NCBI GenBank assembly: GCA_038400315.1
Contig: CP151667.1
Coordinates: 124,001-188,000, forward strand
Direction of reading: 5' to 3'
From: Isosphaeraceae bacterium EP7
GTDB lineage: Bacteria > Planctomycetota > Planctomycetia > Isosphaerales > Isosphaeraceae
DNA: 64,000 nucleotides
The first letter of the stretch is position 1. Every line of letters begins with the position of its first letter. The notes beneath the pieces were generated by a model. The model did no database searches, was not told the DNA's origin, and saw only the letters and a list, made by a program, of their open reading frames with translations. The position numbers were made by a program, and so were the translations under genes. This document shows, piece by piece, positions 57,050-64,000 of this stretch.

Positions 57050-57649
57050 GTGATGAGTCGTCTCGCCTTGCTGACCGCCGCGTTGTTTGCCGTCTCCGGG
57101 TTCGTGGCCGCCGACCGGGCCCAGGGCTCGTCGCTGCCCGCCGGCGCCTCGGCGTCCTACCGCCTGACCAACACCTCGACGACGAGCGTGTCCCAGGTCA
57201 TCTTCAACGTCCTGCCGCCGGGCTCGGTGGTCCCCGTCTCCGAGGCCATCAGCCCGCTGACGATCCTGCCCAGCTCGAAGGGGTTCGACCAGGGTGCGCT
57301 CCAGGTCGCGCTGGGCACCGGCAAGAGCCCCGACGGGGAGACGCTGCAAGGCCTGGCGCTCGACTTTGGCGCCGCGGGCCTGGGAGCGGGCGGCCAGCTC
57401 GACTTCAACCTCAGCCTGGACAAGGCGTTCCAGGGGGTCCCGCAGCTGGTGCTCCCCACGACCACGACCGGCCTGTCGATCGTGCCGATGAGCTTCACCG
57501 ACCCCGTCACCACCCCGGGCACGGGGACCGGAACCCCGCCGACGACGCAGGTGCCCGAGCCCGCCGCCTGGCTGCTCTGGGCGACCCTGGCCGGCCTGGG
57601 CTGGCTGCGTGCCAGCACCTACCGCCGTCGTCGGCTGGCCCTGGCCTGA
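57050..57649 (+). CDS. PEP-CTERM sorting-signal protein
   Basis: 199 aa from GTG 57050, with AAGGAGG nine bases upstream (ATG 57053 is one codon later). Signal peptide LALLTAALFAVSGFVAADRAQG; beta-rich middle with NTSTTSVSQVIFNVLPPGS, a Pro/Thr-rich linker (TTPGTGTGTPPTTQ), then VPEPAAWLLWATLAGLGW and a basic end (RASTYRRRR), the PEP-CTERM pattern: PEP motif, hydrophobic helix, positive tail. Such proteins are recognised by exosortase and placed on the surface. No exosortase gene is in the window. A GCCGGGCG/CGCCCGGC stem (57715-57743) follows the gene. Confidence 0.88.
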   Translation: MMSRLALLTAALFAVSGFVAADRAQGSSLPAGASASYRLTNTSTTSVSQVIFNVLPPGSVVPVSEAISPLTILPSSKGFDQGALQVALGTGKSPDGETLQGLALDFGAAGLGAGGQLDFNLSLDKAFQGVPQLVLPTTTTGLSIVPMSFTDPVTTPGTGTGTPPTTQVPEPAAWLLWATLAGLGWLRASTYRRRRLALA

Positions 57650-57714
57650 TTTGGCCGCACGCCCAGTCCCGATCCGCACGCTCGCCCGGCCCCCCTTGCC
57701 CTTGGCATCGGGGC

Positions 57715-57743
57715 GCCGGGCGACCATGATAATGACGCCCGGC
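57715..57743 (+). terminator. Possible terminator of the PEP-CTERM gene
   Basis: 8-bp perfect stem GCCGGGCG (57715-57722) with CGCCCGGC (57736-57743), 13-base loop, no T-run; 66 bases after the gene stop. Confidence 0.4.
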
Positions 57744-57790
57744 CGACCTCGGGCCTTTCCGCCGAACTCGGCCCGTTTGGGGGCGTCTCA

Positions 57791-58306
57791 GTGCGAGTCT
57801 TGATCGACAGGGACCGGATCCGCGAACGCGTCGAGGCGCTCGGACGGCAGATCGAGGCCGACTATCAGGGACAGCCCCTGACCATCGTCGCCGTGCTCAC
57901 CGGCAGCCTTGTGCTGCTGGCCGACCTGATCCGCGCGATTCAGATCCCCCTGCGCGTGGCCGTGCTCCAGGCGGGCAGCTATCGGGGGGCCTCCACCACC
58001 CCGGGAGAGCTGACGATCAGCGACGCCTTCGAGCCCGACATCCGGGGCCGCGACGTCCTCCTGCTGGACGACATCCTGGATACCGGCCAGACCCTCTCCG
58101 CCCTGGTGAGTCGCCTGGCCGATCGAGGGCCCCTGCGGGTGCGCACCGCCGTGCTCCTGCGCAAGGTGGGCAGGCAGGTCATCGAGATCGAGCCCGACTA
58201 CTGCGGCTTCACCATCCCCGACGAGTTCGTCGTCGGCTACGGCCTGGACTACAACGACGACTACCGCCACCTGCCCGATATCGCGGTGCTGGATGCCCCC
58301 GCCTGA
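57791..58306 (+). CDS. hpt: Hypoxanthine phosphoribosyltransferase
   Basis: 171 aa from GTG 57791. Salvages hypoxanthine/guanine with PRPP. PRPP motif DVLLLDDILDTGQTL (about residues 93-107), the earlier VLTGSLVLLADLI loop, AVLLRKVGRQVIEIEPDYCGFTIPDEFVVGYGLDYNDDYRHLPDIAVL at the C-terminus, where the Lys and the DEFVVGYGLDY segment bind the base. Slightly shorter than usual. The next gene overlaps its end by 14 bases, so it heads an operon with two glycosyltransferases, an unexpected partner set. Confidence 0.94.
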   Translation: MRVLIDRDRIRERVEALGRQIEADYQGQPLTIVAVLTGSLVLLADLIRAIQIPLRVAVLQAGSYRGASTTPGELTISDAFEPDIRGRDVLLLDDILDTGQTLSALVSRLADRGPLRVRTAVLLRKVGRQVIEIEPDYCGFTIPDEFVVGYGLDYNDDYRHLPDIAVLDAPA

Positions 58307-59447
58307 CCCGAACGGGCCGTTGCGCCTGGCCCTGATCTCTCGACGTTATCCGCCTCAGATCGGCGGGGGCGAGAAAGTCATGAGCTACCTGGCCGTGGCC
58401 CTCGCCGCCGAGGGGGCCGAGGTCACCGTCCTCTGCTGCCAGGCCTTCGACGTCGATCCCCCGTCGCACGCGGACGAAGGGCCGAGGGTCGTCCGCCTGC
58501 CGTCGTCGCCCGTCCGGGGCTGGGGCACCGTGCGCTATATGACGGCGCTGAACGGCTGGCTCCGGAAGAATCCCGTCGATCTGGCCTATGTGTCGATGCT
58601 CAAGCATGATGCCTTCGCCGCGCTGGGGGCGGGCCGTGCCCGGGGGTTCCCGGTCGTCCTGCGTCCTGAAGGGGCCGGGGCCACGGGCGACATCGCCTGG
58701 CAGGGCTGGGGGCGCGGGGGCCGGATCATCGCCCGGCGATGCAAGCGGGCCGACGCGGTCGTGGCGATCTCTCCCGCGGTTCGCGCCGAACTCCTCGCCG
58801 CGGGCTACGAACCCGCCCGCGTCGTCGACCTGCCCAACGGCGTGCCCGTGCCCGATCTCGCCTGGTCGCCCCGACCCGACTGGTCCCGGGCGCCAACGGC
58901 CGTCTTCGTCGGCCGCCTGGCCCCCGAGAAAGAGCTCGGGGCGCTCGTCGACGCCTGGCCGATCGTCCGGCGCTCCCACCCGGCGGCCCGTCTGATCCTG
59001 ATCGGCGAGGGGCCCGAGCGGCTCGCCCTGGAATCGAGGATCGCCGGCCTCGGGCTGACCGGCGCGATCGAGCTGCCCGGGATCTGTCTCGACCCCCGCC
59101 CTGCCCTGCGCTCGGCCGACCTGTTCGTGCTGCCGTCGCGCGAGGAGGGGATGAGCATCGCGCTGCTGGAGGCGTTGGCCCTGGGCCTGCCCGCGGTCGC
59201 TTCGGACATCCCCGGGAATCGACGACTCATCGACGACTTCGAGACCGGCCGGCTGGCCTCCCCCGACGACCCGCCCGCCCTGGCCGCCGCGATCCTCGAC
59301 CAGTGGCTGGGCTTCGATCGCGCCGTCCGGATGGGGCGGAAGGCCCGAGAGCGGGTGATCGCCGAGTTCTCCGTCTCCGCTTCGGCGCGGCTGCACCTTT
59401 CGCTGTTCCGCCGCCTGGTCGCCGCCCGCGACCGGACCTCCCTATGA
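58293..59447 (+). CDS. GT4-type glycosyltransferase
   Basis: 384 aa, GT-B fold of family 4. N-terminal acceptor domain starts LRLALISRRYPPQIGGGEKVMSYLA (the G-rich loop), C-terminal donor domain has AVFVGRLAPEKELGALVDAWPIV, RLILIGEGPERLALE and SADLFVLPSREEGMSIALLEALALGLPAVASDIPGN, with the EGMSIALLEA that holds the catalytic/nucleotide-binding Glu. Retaining transferase using a sugar nucleotide; sugar and acceptor unknown, presumably cell-surface polysaccharide. Overlaps hpt by 14 bases; the next GT4 gene starts 22 bases later. Confidence 0.92.
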   Translation: MPPPDPNGPLRLALISRRYPPQIGGGEKVMSYLAVALAAEGAEVTVLCCQAFDVDPPSHADEGPRVVRLPSSPVRGWGTVRYMTALNGWLRKNPVDLAYVSMLKHDAFAALGAGRARGFPVVLRPEGAGATGDIAWQGWGRGGRIIARRCKRADAVVAISPAVRAELLAAGYEPARVVDLPNGVPVPDLAWSPRPDWSRAPTAVFVGRLAPEKELGALVDAWPIVRRSHPAARLILIGEGPERLALESRIAGLGLTGAIELPGICLDPRPALRSADLFVLPSREEGMSIALLEALALGLPAVASDIPGNRRLIDDFETGRLASPDDPPALAAAILDQWLGFDRAVRMGRKARERVIAEFSVSASARLHLSLFRRLVAARDRTSL

Positions 59448-59469
59448 ATCCGGGCCGGGGGCCTTCGAC

Positions 59470-60591
59470 GTGCTGAATGTGCTGCAACTGATCCCGACCC
59501 TCGACCGCTCGGGCGCCGAGAAGCAGATGGTGATGCTCTCGGCCGGCCTGCCGCGCGACCGCTTCCGCGTCGAGGCCGCCGCGCTCACCCGACTCGGGCC
59601 GCTGGAGGCCGACCTGGAGGCCGCGGGCGTGCCCGTCACGTTGATCGGCAAGCACCTGAAGGTCGATCCGTTCGCGCTGGGGCGCCTGACCCGGTTCATC
59701 CGCGTGCGCAAGTTCGACGTGGTGCAGACCTGGATCTTCGCCGCCAGCACCTATGGCCGGGTCGCCGCGCACCGCGCGGGTGTTCCTGTGGTGGTCACCG
59801 CCGAGATGGCCGTCGACCTCTGGAAGGGTCGCGGGCACCTCTGGATCGACCGCAAGCTGGCCAACTGGACCGACGCCCTGGTGGGCAACTCGGACGCCGT
59901 GGTCGACTTCTACCGCAAGGCGGGCGTGCCCGAGGACCGGCTGGTGATGATCCCGTCAGGCATCGGCGACGAGGAGCCGCCGGCCGTCGACCCCGAGGCG
60001 ATCCGTGCCGAGCTGGGTCTTCCCCCGGGCTGCCCCCTGGCCCTGTTCGTCGGCCGGCTGGCGCCCCAGAAAGCGGTCTCCGACCTGCTGGAAGCGCTCG
60101 ACGTGCTCCAGCACATCCGCCCCGGCCTGCGCACCTTGATCGTCGGCGACGGCCCCCTGCGCGACGACCTCATGGGCCGCGCCTCCGCCTACTGTCTGAC
60201 CGACGCGGTGCGGTTCCTGGGCCATCGCGACGACGTCCCCCGGCTGCTCGCGGCGGCCGACCTGCTCGTCTTACCCAGCCTTTACGAAGGCCTGCCCAAC
60301 GTGGTGCTGGAGGCGATGCGCTACAGCAAGCCCGTGGTGGCCACCGCCGCGCCAGGCACCACCGAGGTCGTCGCCGACGGCCTAACCGGCCTGCTCGTGC
60401 CGATGCGCAACCCCCGCGAGCTGGCCCGCGCCATCCGCTCGGTCATCGACGACCCCGCCCTGGCAAGTCGCCTGGGCCAGGCCGGCCGGGCCCGCGTCGA
60501 GGCCGAGTTCCGGGCCCAGACGATGATCGACCGCTTCGCCGCGCTCTACGAGTCGATCGCCGCCCGCAAAGGGCTGCCCGTCCGATCCTAG
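59470..60591 (+). CDS. GT4-type glycosyltransferase
   Basis: 373 aa from GTG 59470. GT-B/GT4: LNVLQLIPTLDRSGAEKQMVMLS at the N-terminus, LALFVGRLAPQKAVSDLLEALDVLQ, LRTLIVGDGPLRDDL and AADLLVLPSLYEGLPNVVLEAMRYSKPVVATAAPGTTEVV, with the EGLPNVVLEA motif. The best-remembered relatives act in exopolysaccharide or LPS assembly. Together with the preceding GT4 gene and, at a distance, ugd and kdsDC it suggests the organism invests in surface glycans. Ends an operon with hpt. Confidence 0.92.
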   Translation: MLNVLQLIPTLDRSGAEKQMVMLSAGLPRDRFRVEAAALTRLGPLEADLEAAGVPVTLIGKHLKVDPFALGRLTRFIRVRKFDVVQTWIFAASTYGRVAAHRAGVPVVVTAEMAVDLWKGRGHLWIDRKLANWTDALVGNSDAVVDFYRKAGVPEDRLVMIPSGIGDEEPPAVDPEAIRAELGLPPGCPLALFVGRLAPQKAVSDLLEALDVLQHIRPGLRTLIVGDGPLRDDLMGRASAYCLTDAVRFLGHRDDVPRLLAAADLLVLPSLYEGLPNVVLEAMRYSKPVVATAAPGTTEVVADGLTGLLVPMRNPRELARAIRSVIDDPALASRLGQAGRARVEAEFRAQTMIDRFAALYESIAARKGLPVRS

Positions 60592-60603
60592 AGCGGTCCC
60601 CGC

Positions 60604-60687
60604 GTGCTCTCCGTGGGCGAGATCGCCAAAAGCATCGCCCTCCTGGCCGCGCTTGCCGAAATCCCCCAGACGTGGCAAGATGGCTAG
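60604..60687 (+). pseudogene. Relic of a VapC (PIN) toxin
   Basis: In frame from GTG 60604: VLSVGEIAKSIALLAALAEI then a stop at 60685-60687. The first 14 residues match VLTVGEIVKGIALL of the intact VapC at 60951, 11 of 14 identical, including the catalytic Glu of the PIN domain. No start, N-terminal domain or C-terminal part remains. Reads as the fragment of a second, decayed toxin placed just before the functional pair. A coincidental match is unlikely at this length and position. Confidence 0.7.
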
Positions 60688-60701
60688 ACTGGCTAGCCAT
60701 C
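60679..60701 (+). promoter_or_regulatory. Perfect palindrome, operator of the toxin-antitoxin pair
   Basis: GATGGCTAG (60679-60687), five-base spacer ACTGG, CTAGCCATC (60693-60701). A 9-bp perfect inverted repeat ending just before the AAGGAGG ribosome site of the antitoxin gene. Position and symmetry fit autoregulation by the Phd-type antitoxin or its complex. Confidence 0.85.
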
Positions 60702-60714
60702 AAGGAGGTGCCCA

Positions 60715-60954
60715 ATGACCTGGAATCTCGCCGAAGCGAAGAACCGATTGAGCGAGGTCGTGAACCTCGCCCTCTCCGAGGGGCCGCAGACCATCACCCG
60801 TCGCAACGACACCGTCGTCGTCATCTCGGCCGACAAGTACGCGGAGCTGACCGGCAAGAAGCTCGACTTCAAGGAATACTTGCTCCAAGGGGTCGGCCTC
60901 GATGAGCTCGATTTGACGAGGGACCAGAGCCCAATGCGAGACGTCGAGCTGTGA
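60715..60954 (+). CDS. Phd/YefM-type antitoxin
   Basis: 79 aa from ATG 60715, with AAGGAGG six bases upstream. Phd/YefM fold: TWNLAEAKNRLSEVVNLALSEGPQTITRRNDTVVVISADKYAELTG, where the first half is the DNA-binding dimer and the end (KLDFKEYLLQGVGLDELDLT) wraps the toxin. Directly follows the palindromic operator. Its stop overlaps the GTG of the toxin gene (GTGA). Neutralises the PIN toxin in the cytoplasm. Confidence 0.93.
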   Translation: MTWNLAEAKNRLSEVVNLALSEGPQTITRRNDTVVVISADKYAELTGKKLDFKEYLLQGVGLDELDLTRDQSPMRDVEL

Positions 60955-61376
60955 AGGCCCTGCTCGATACCAACATCCTCGCCGAGCTGGTGAAGCCGAA
61001 TGGCAGCGAGGCGGTGCATGCCGCTCTGGCCGAGATTCCCACGGCGAGCGTGTTCCTGAGCGTGCTCACGGTGGGTGAGATTGTGAAGGGCATCGCCCTC
61101 CTGCCCCCAGGTCCGAAGAAGAAACACCTCGCGAAATGGCTCGCCGGGATTGAGAGCGACTACGGAGAACGGGTCCTCCCCATCGACGTCGAAACCGCAC
61201 GAATCTGGGGCGAGCTGACGGCTCGGGCTCAGAAGAAGGGCGTCATCATCCCGCCCGCCGATGGCCTGCTCGCCGCGACGGCCCTTCGGCACGGCCTTCA
61301 CCTCATGACCCGCAACACCAAGCACTTCGAGGCGAGCGGAGCCCTCATCATCGACCCTTGGCAGGATCAGGATTAG
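60951..61376 (+). CDS. vapC: VapC-type PIN ribonuclease toxin
   Basis: 141 aa from GTG 60951, overlapping the antitoxin stop. PIN fold with the acidic metal residues: Asp6 (MKALLDTNIL), Glu43 (TVGEIVKGIAL), Asp104 (PPADGLLAATALRHGL), and the TRNTKHFE segment near the C-terminus. Likely an Mg-dependent RNase acting on tRNA or rRNA when freed. Order antitoxin-toxin and the 4-base overlap are standard for these modules. Full length. Confidence 0.95.
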   Translation: MKALLDTNILAELVKPNGSEAVHAALAEIPTASVFLSVLTVGEIVKGIALLPPGPKKKHLAKWLAGIESDYGERVLPIDVETARIWGELTARAQKKGVIIPPADGLLAATALRHGLHLMTRNTKHFEASGALIIDPWQDQD

Positions 61377-61570
61377 CCCCGGATCAAGGGAATTATCTCC
61401 GGCAAAGCCGGGCGGCGAGCCAGGCGATTTGTTGAATATCTGTATAACTCGACCTGAAACAAGTATAACTCTGGCCGACTCTCTTTGGGGGCGGTCCATG
61501 CCGCATGCCGGGCGGCTCGAAGTTGGGGGTTCCGATACGACCCCATGACCGGCAATTCGAGGGCTGAGCA

Positions 61571-61777
61571 ATGGCTAAGCAGGTCGCCGTGACGGACAAG
61601 GTGAACAAACTTTTAGACACCCAGACGGCCAATCTGGGTCTGCGGACCAAGGAAGGTCTCGCTCATGCAATCTTTGAACTGGCTCTGACCAACGAGTCCT
61701 TTATGGCCCAAGCAGCGGCGATGAGCCGCCTCCGTAGCGACAAAGGCTCAGAGGCTCTTGAGAAGATGGGCCTCTGA
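61571..61777 (+). CDS. Small protein, possibly ribbon-helix-helix-like
   Basis: 68 aa from ATG 61571. Starts MAKQVAVTDKVNKLLDTQTANLGLRTKEGLAHAIFELALTN, which has the strand-helix-helix pattern of small RHH-type DNA-binding proteins, but without a clear family hit. The rest is helical and ends SDKGSEALEKMGL. Could be an orphan antitoxin or regulator; it lies 194 bases after vapC on the same strand. Lower GC than the surroundings. Confidence 0.5.
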   Translation: MAKQVAVTDKVNKLLDTQTANLGLRTKEGLAHAIFELALTNESFMAQAAAMSRLRSDKGSEALEKMGL

Positions 61778-62079
61778 CAACCAGACGCCCAGCGGCCAAG
61801 GGGACATTGTCCCCTTGGCCAAAAGCCCTCAACGGGTCGCGTCCTCGGGCCTCGCGACAGATATACGGCGTTATCCTGCACAAACTCCGGCGACTCGCGG
61901 ACAATCGAGCCGTGTACCTCGGACACGGCGACTTATCGGCGAGAGCTGGAACCGGCCAACCTCTTCAGCCGCCTCGGTGGTTTGGCCCCGGGGGGAAAAA
62001 AAAGTGTATGAAGCTGACCCACATCCGGTAATAAGACTTGTGGGCCAAGATTCGCCACCCGCCGTGAAGAGGCTGTCGC
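61778..62079. other. Intergenic region with inverted repeat
   Basis: Contains the 61794-61820 inverted repeat. Otherwise no gene. An A-rich run (GGGGGGAAAAAAAAGTG, 61990-62006) precedes the sigma factor gene by about 75 bases. Confidence 0.45.
61794..61820 (+). repeat. Perfect 12-bp inverted repeat
   Basis: GGCCAAGGGGAC (61794-61805), ATT, GTCCCCTTGGCC (61809-61820), three-base spacer. It lies 17 bases after the small gene at 61571-61777 and is followed by AAAAG, not T, so it may be a weak terminator of that gene or an operator; not resolved. Confidence 0.65.
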
Positions 62080-63486
62080 ATGGAGGCGAGGTTCCTGAAG
62101 GCTCTACCAGTCAAGGAGTTGCAATCTCTCTTCGCCCATGGAGCGATGGGCAGCCGCTCGGACGCAGAGCTGCTGGGAATCTTCGTATCAAAGCCTGACG
62201 AGGTCGTCTTCGAGGCGATAATCCGCCGCCACGGGCCGATGGTCTGGGGCGTCTGTCGCAGAGTCCTCCGGGACCATCACGACGCCGAGGACGCATTCCA
62301 GGCCACGTTCCTCGTCCTGGCCCGCAAGGCAGCTTCCATCACACCTCGGGAGAAGCTCGGCAACTGGCTCTACGGCGTGGCATACCAGACAGCCAGGAAG
62401 GCGAGAGCGACGACGTCAAATCGCAAGGCTATGGAGAAGCAGGTGCCGGACATGCCGGAGCCCGTAGCGGACCGAGAGGGCCGCCGGGACGACTTGCTCC
62501 CGCTACTGGACCAGGAGTTGAGCCGCCTGCCCAAGAAATACCGCCTGCCCATCGTGCTCTGCGACCTGGAGGGCAAGACCCACAAGCAGGCGGCCGAGCA
62601 GCTCGGCTGGCCCATCGGGACGGTCTCTGGGCGACTGTCAAGGGGCAGGACGATGCTGGGCGAGCGGTTGACTCGGCGTGGGTTCACGCTCGCTGGTGGC
62701 TCGTTGGCGATGGCATTGTTGCAGGGTTCGGCATCGGCCGGCATCGGCATGCCGACCCGATTGTTCGGTTCCACGGCTCGGGCCGCAAGCCTGTTCGCAG
62801 CGGGAGCGGAGCCGGCGGGGATGGTCTCTGCCGGGGTCGCTGCCCTGACGAGGGAGGTGTTGAAGATGATGCTCCTGTCTAAGCTGAAGGTCGCCACGCT
62901 GCTGTTCCTGGTCCTCACCGGCACCGGCCTTATCTGGAACGGCTCCAGAGCAGCCGGGGCGGGACCTTCCCCGGCCCCCACTAGGCCGGATACGCCTACA
63001 GATGTAGGTCCTAATCGAGCCGTCGAAGCGGCGAAGTCGCCCGTAACCGAGTTGGAAGGGACGTGGGTCCTCGTGTCCATCGAGAGGGAAGGCAAAACGG
63101 AGGGGTTTGAACAGGGCGGTCCCATGTCCATGACGTTGACGTTCAGGGGGGACCATTACGAGGTGCGAGAACAGAAGGTGACCCCAGGAAATCGGGAGGT
63201 CCATACCGAGACGGGCCGTTTCATTGTGGATGAATTCGACGGCCTCAAGGCGGTCACAATGGTCCCCCCGGACGGCAAGCGGGCTGGCGTCGTGCTCGCC
63301 CTCTACAGGATGGGGGACGGCATGCTCAAGCTTTGCGGCCCCCCCAGCGGCAGCGGGGACCGACCTCAGTCATTCGACTCCGACGAGAAACGCTACATCG
63401 AAACCTTTAAGCGTGGCGAGGGTGGCGAGACAAGTCCTCTCGGTCCGCAAGGCTCTAGCGAGACTTCCGTCCGGTCGGGCAAGTAA
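62080..63486 (+). CDS. ECF sigma factor fused to a membrane-anchored TIGR03067 domain
   Basis: 468 aa. Sigma region 2 at 42-110 (FEAIIRRHGPMVWGVCRRVL, DAFQATFLVLARKA, LGNWLYGVAYQTARKAR), region 4 at 140-200 (LPKKYRLPIVLCDLEGKTHKQAAEQLGWPIGTVSGRLSRGR). A membrane helix at 268-286 (SKLKVATLLFLVLTGTGLIW) follows, then a Pro-rich linker and a TIGR03067-like domain from 327 (ELEGTWVLVSIEREGK... to the YIETFKR end). This layout, a sigma factor with its own transmembrane and outer domain, is known in planctomycete ECF groups. Probably regulated by proteolysis or membrane sequestering. No separate anti-sigma gene follows. Confidence 0.92.
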   Translation: MEARFLKALPVKELQSLFAHGAMGSRSDAELLGIFVSKPDEVVFEAIIRRHGPMVWGVCRRVLRDHHDAEDAFQATFLVLARKAASITPREKLGNWLYGVAYQTARKARATTSNRKAMEKQVPDMPEPVADREGRRDDLLPLLDQELSRLPKKYRLPIVLCDLEGKTHKQAAEQLGWPIGTVSGRLSRGRTMLGERLTRRGFTLAGGSLAMALLQGSASAGIGMPTRLFGSTARAASLFAAGAEPAGMVSAGVAALTREVLKMMLLSKLKVATLLFLVLTGTGLIWNGSRAAGAGPSPAPTRPDTPTDVGPNRAVEAAKSPVTELEGTWVLVSIEREGKTEGFEQGGPMSMTLTFRGDHYEVREQKVTPGNREVHTETGRFIVDEFDGLKAVTMVPPDGKRAGVVLALYRMGDGMLKLCGPPSGSGDRPQSFDSDEKRYIETFKRGEGGETSPLGPQGSSETSVRSGK

Positions 63487-63652
63487 CCCGCAAAGTGATG
63501 CGGGGGCTTAGACCACGTTGGTTAGCAGGCCCCTAGGCCGTCACCGACGGCTCGGGGGCTTCGTCGTCGACAATTTATGCCCAAATAATGGAACGGAACG
63601 TAAAGGGCATTATGGGCTCGTTGCCTTTCCAGATCGCCAAAACTCATCTCGG

Positions 63653-63952
63653 ATGGCGGGTCTTGACACTCTGCTTTCGGAATCCGATCGGGAGAAGGCA
63701 TTCAGGACGTTTCTGTCCATGTTGCCCGGTCATGTGGGAACATCCCGAAACCGACCGGATTCTGTTGGCGAATTTGGCCGGTTCGTCAGTGATCGCGGGC
63801 TTTCAAGGTCCCCTCTTTCCAAGACTCAGGTCGATACGTTTCGTTGGGAATTCGCCGACAGAGTCGTGCAGTCATCGGGCCCGACCGAAGAAAGTTTGGA
63901 AAATTCCCAAGAAAGTAGGGAGGGAACGGCCGTTTTTTCAGATTGTTCTTGA
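63653..63952 (+). CDS. Hypothetical protein, uncertain
   Basis: 99 codons from ATG 63653 (MAGLDTLLSESDREKAFRTF). Contains SDREKAFRTFLSMLPGHVG and RPDSVGEFGRFVSDRGLSRS, plausible helices, but no known family and no strong ribosome site. Local GC is lower than in the rest of the window, so it may be acquired DNA or not a gene. Reading is open from 63518 as well. Confidence 0.35.
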   Translation: MAGLDTLLSESDREKAFRTFLSMLPGHVGTSRNRPDSVGEFGRFVSDRGLSRSPLSKTQVDTFRWEFADRVVQSSGPTEESLENSQESREGTAVFSDCS

Positions 63953-64000
63953 TAGGGGCCTCGATTGCGCGACGTCGCGCACGGGGGCCAACGCCACGCC

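Overview
The window looks like a chromosomal segment of a high-GC planctomycete, most likely of the Isosphaeraceae type (Singulisphaera/Paludisphaera/Tautonia-like). This rests on family recognition, not a search. The markers are two DUF1559 pseudopilin-like proteins, an ECF sigma factor carrying a membrane-anchored TIGR03067 tail, a glycine-rich RRM protein, a PEP-CTERM protein, a cytochrome-type protein of the planctomycete kind, many secreted HEAT or TPR proteins, and strong G/C third-position bias with GTG and TTG starts. No rRNA, tRNA, CRISPR array, insertion sequence or prophage was recognised. Apart from a toxin-antitoxin patch near 60.6-61.4 kb it reads as ordinary chromosome with many small operons.

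Layout. 0-10 kb: accessory and surface proteins: a truncated DUF1559 protein, a Cys-rich secreted protein, an RRM protein with a clear intrinsic terminator, an HNH nuclease with a small partner (the nuclease appears frameshifted), a second DUF1559 protein, an XRE regulator, a Tat-exported protein of unknown function and a planctomycete repeat-motif protein. 10-16 kb: hemX-like/hemA (tetrapyrrole synthesis), then a membrane TPR protein and a TPR protein carrying seven c-type haems. 16-25 kb: UDP-glucose dehydrogenase, GNAT, Uma2, carB, a HEAT protein, an exported Fe/Mn superoxide dismutase, and a beta-class DNA methyltransferase with an AT-hook and a histone-H1-like tail. 25-32 kb: a sigma-54 activator, a large secreted HEAT protein containing a receiver-like domain, lysA and argH.

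32-46 kb: a coiled-coil DUF2325-like protein, an MFS transporter, an ArnT-like membrane glycosyltransferase, a perfect 25-bp tandem repeat, SWIM, KTSC and thioredoxin small proteins, a PrsW-type membrane protease, an NlpC/P60 protein, a haem-motif protein and a LarA-type racemase. 46-52 kb: kdsD-kdsC followed by a 1295-residue membrane-anchored protein that I read as an expanded LptC/LptA (OstA-like) LPS-export component. 52-60.6 kb: a LacD-type aldolase, a glycerophosphodiesterase, an ECF sigma / anti-sigma / secreted protein operon, a PEP-CTERM protein, and hpt followed by two GT4 glycosyltransferases. 60.6-64 kb: a Phd/VapC toxin-antitoxin pair with a perfect operator palindrome and a decayed VapC fragment just upstream, a small RHH-like protein, and the sigma-TIGR03067 fusion.

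The strongest leads are the methyltransferase with chromatin-like tail, the exported HEAT protein with an embedded receiver-like fold, the kds-Lpt locus with a giant export protein, the DUF2325-like coiled-coil protein, the TPR/heptahaem pair and the VapC relic. I did not find an unmistakable new defence island or mobile element.
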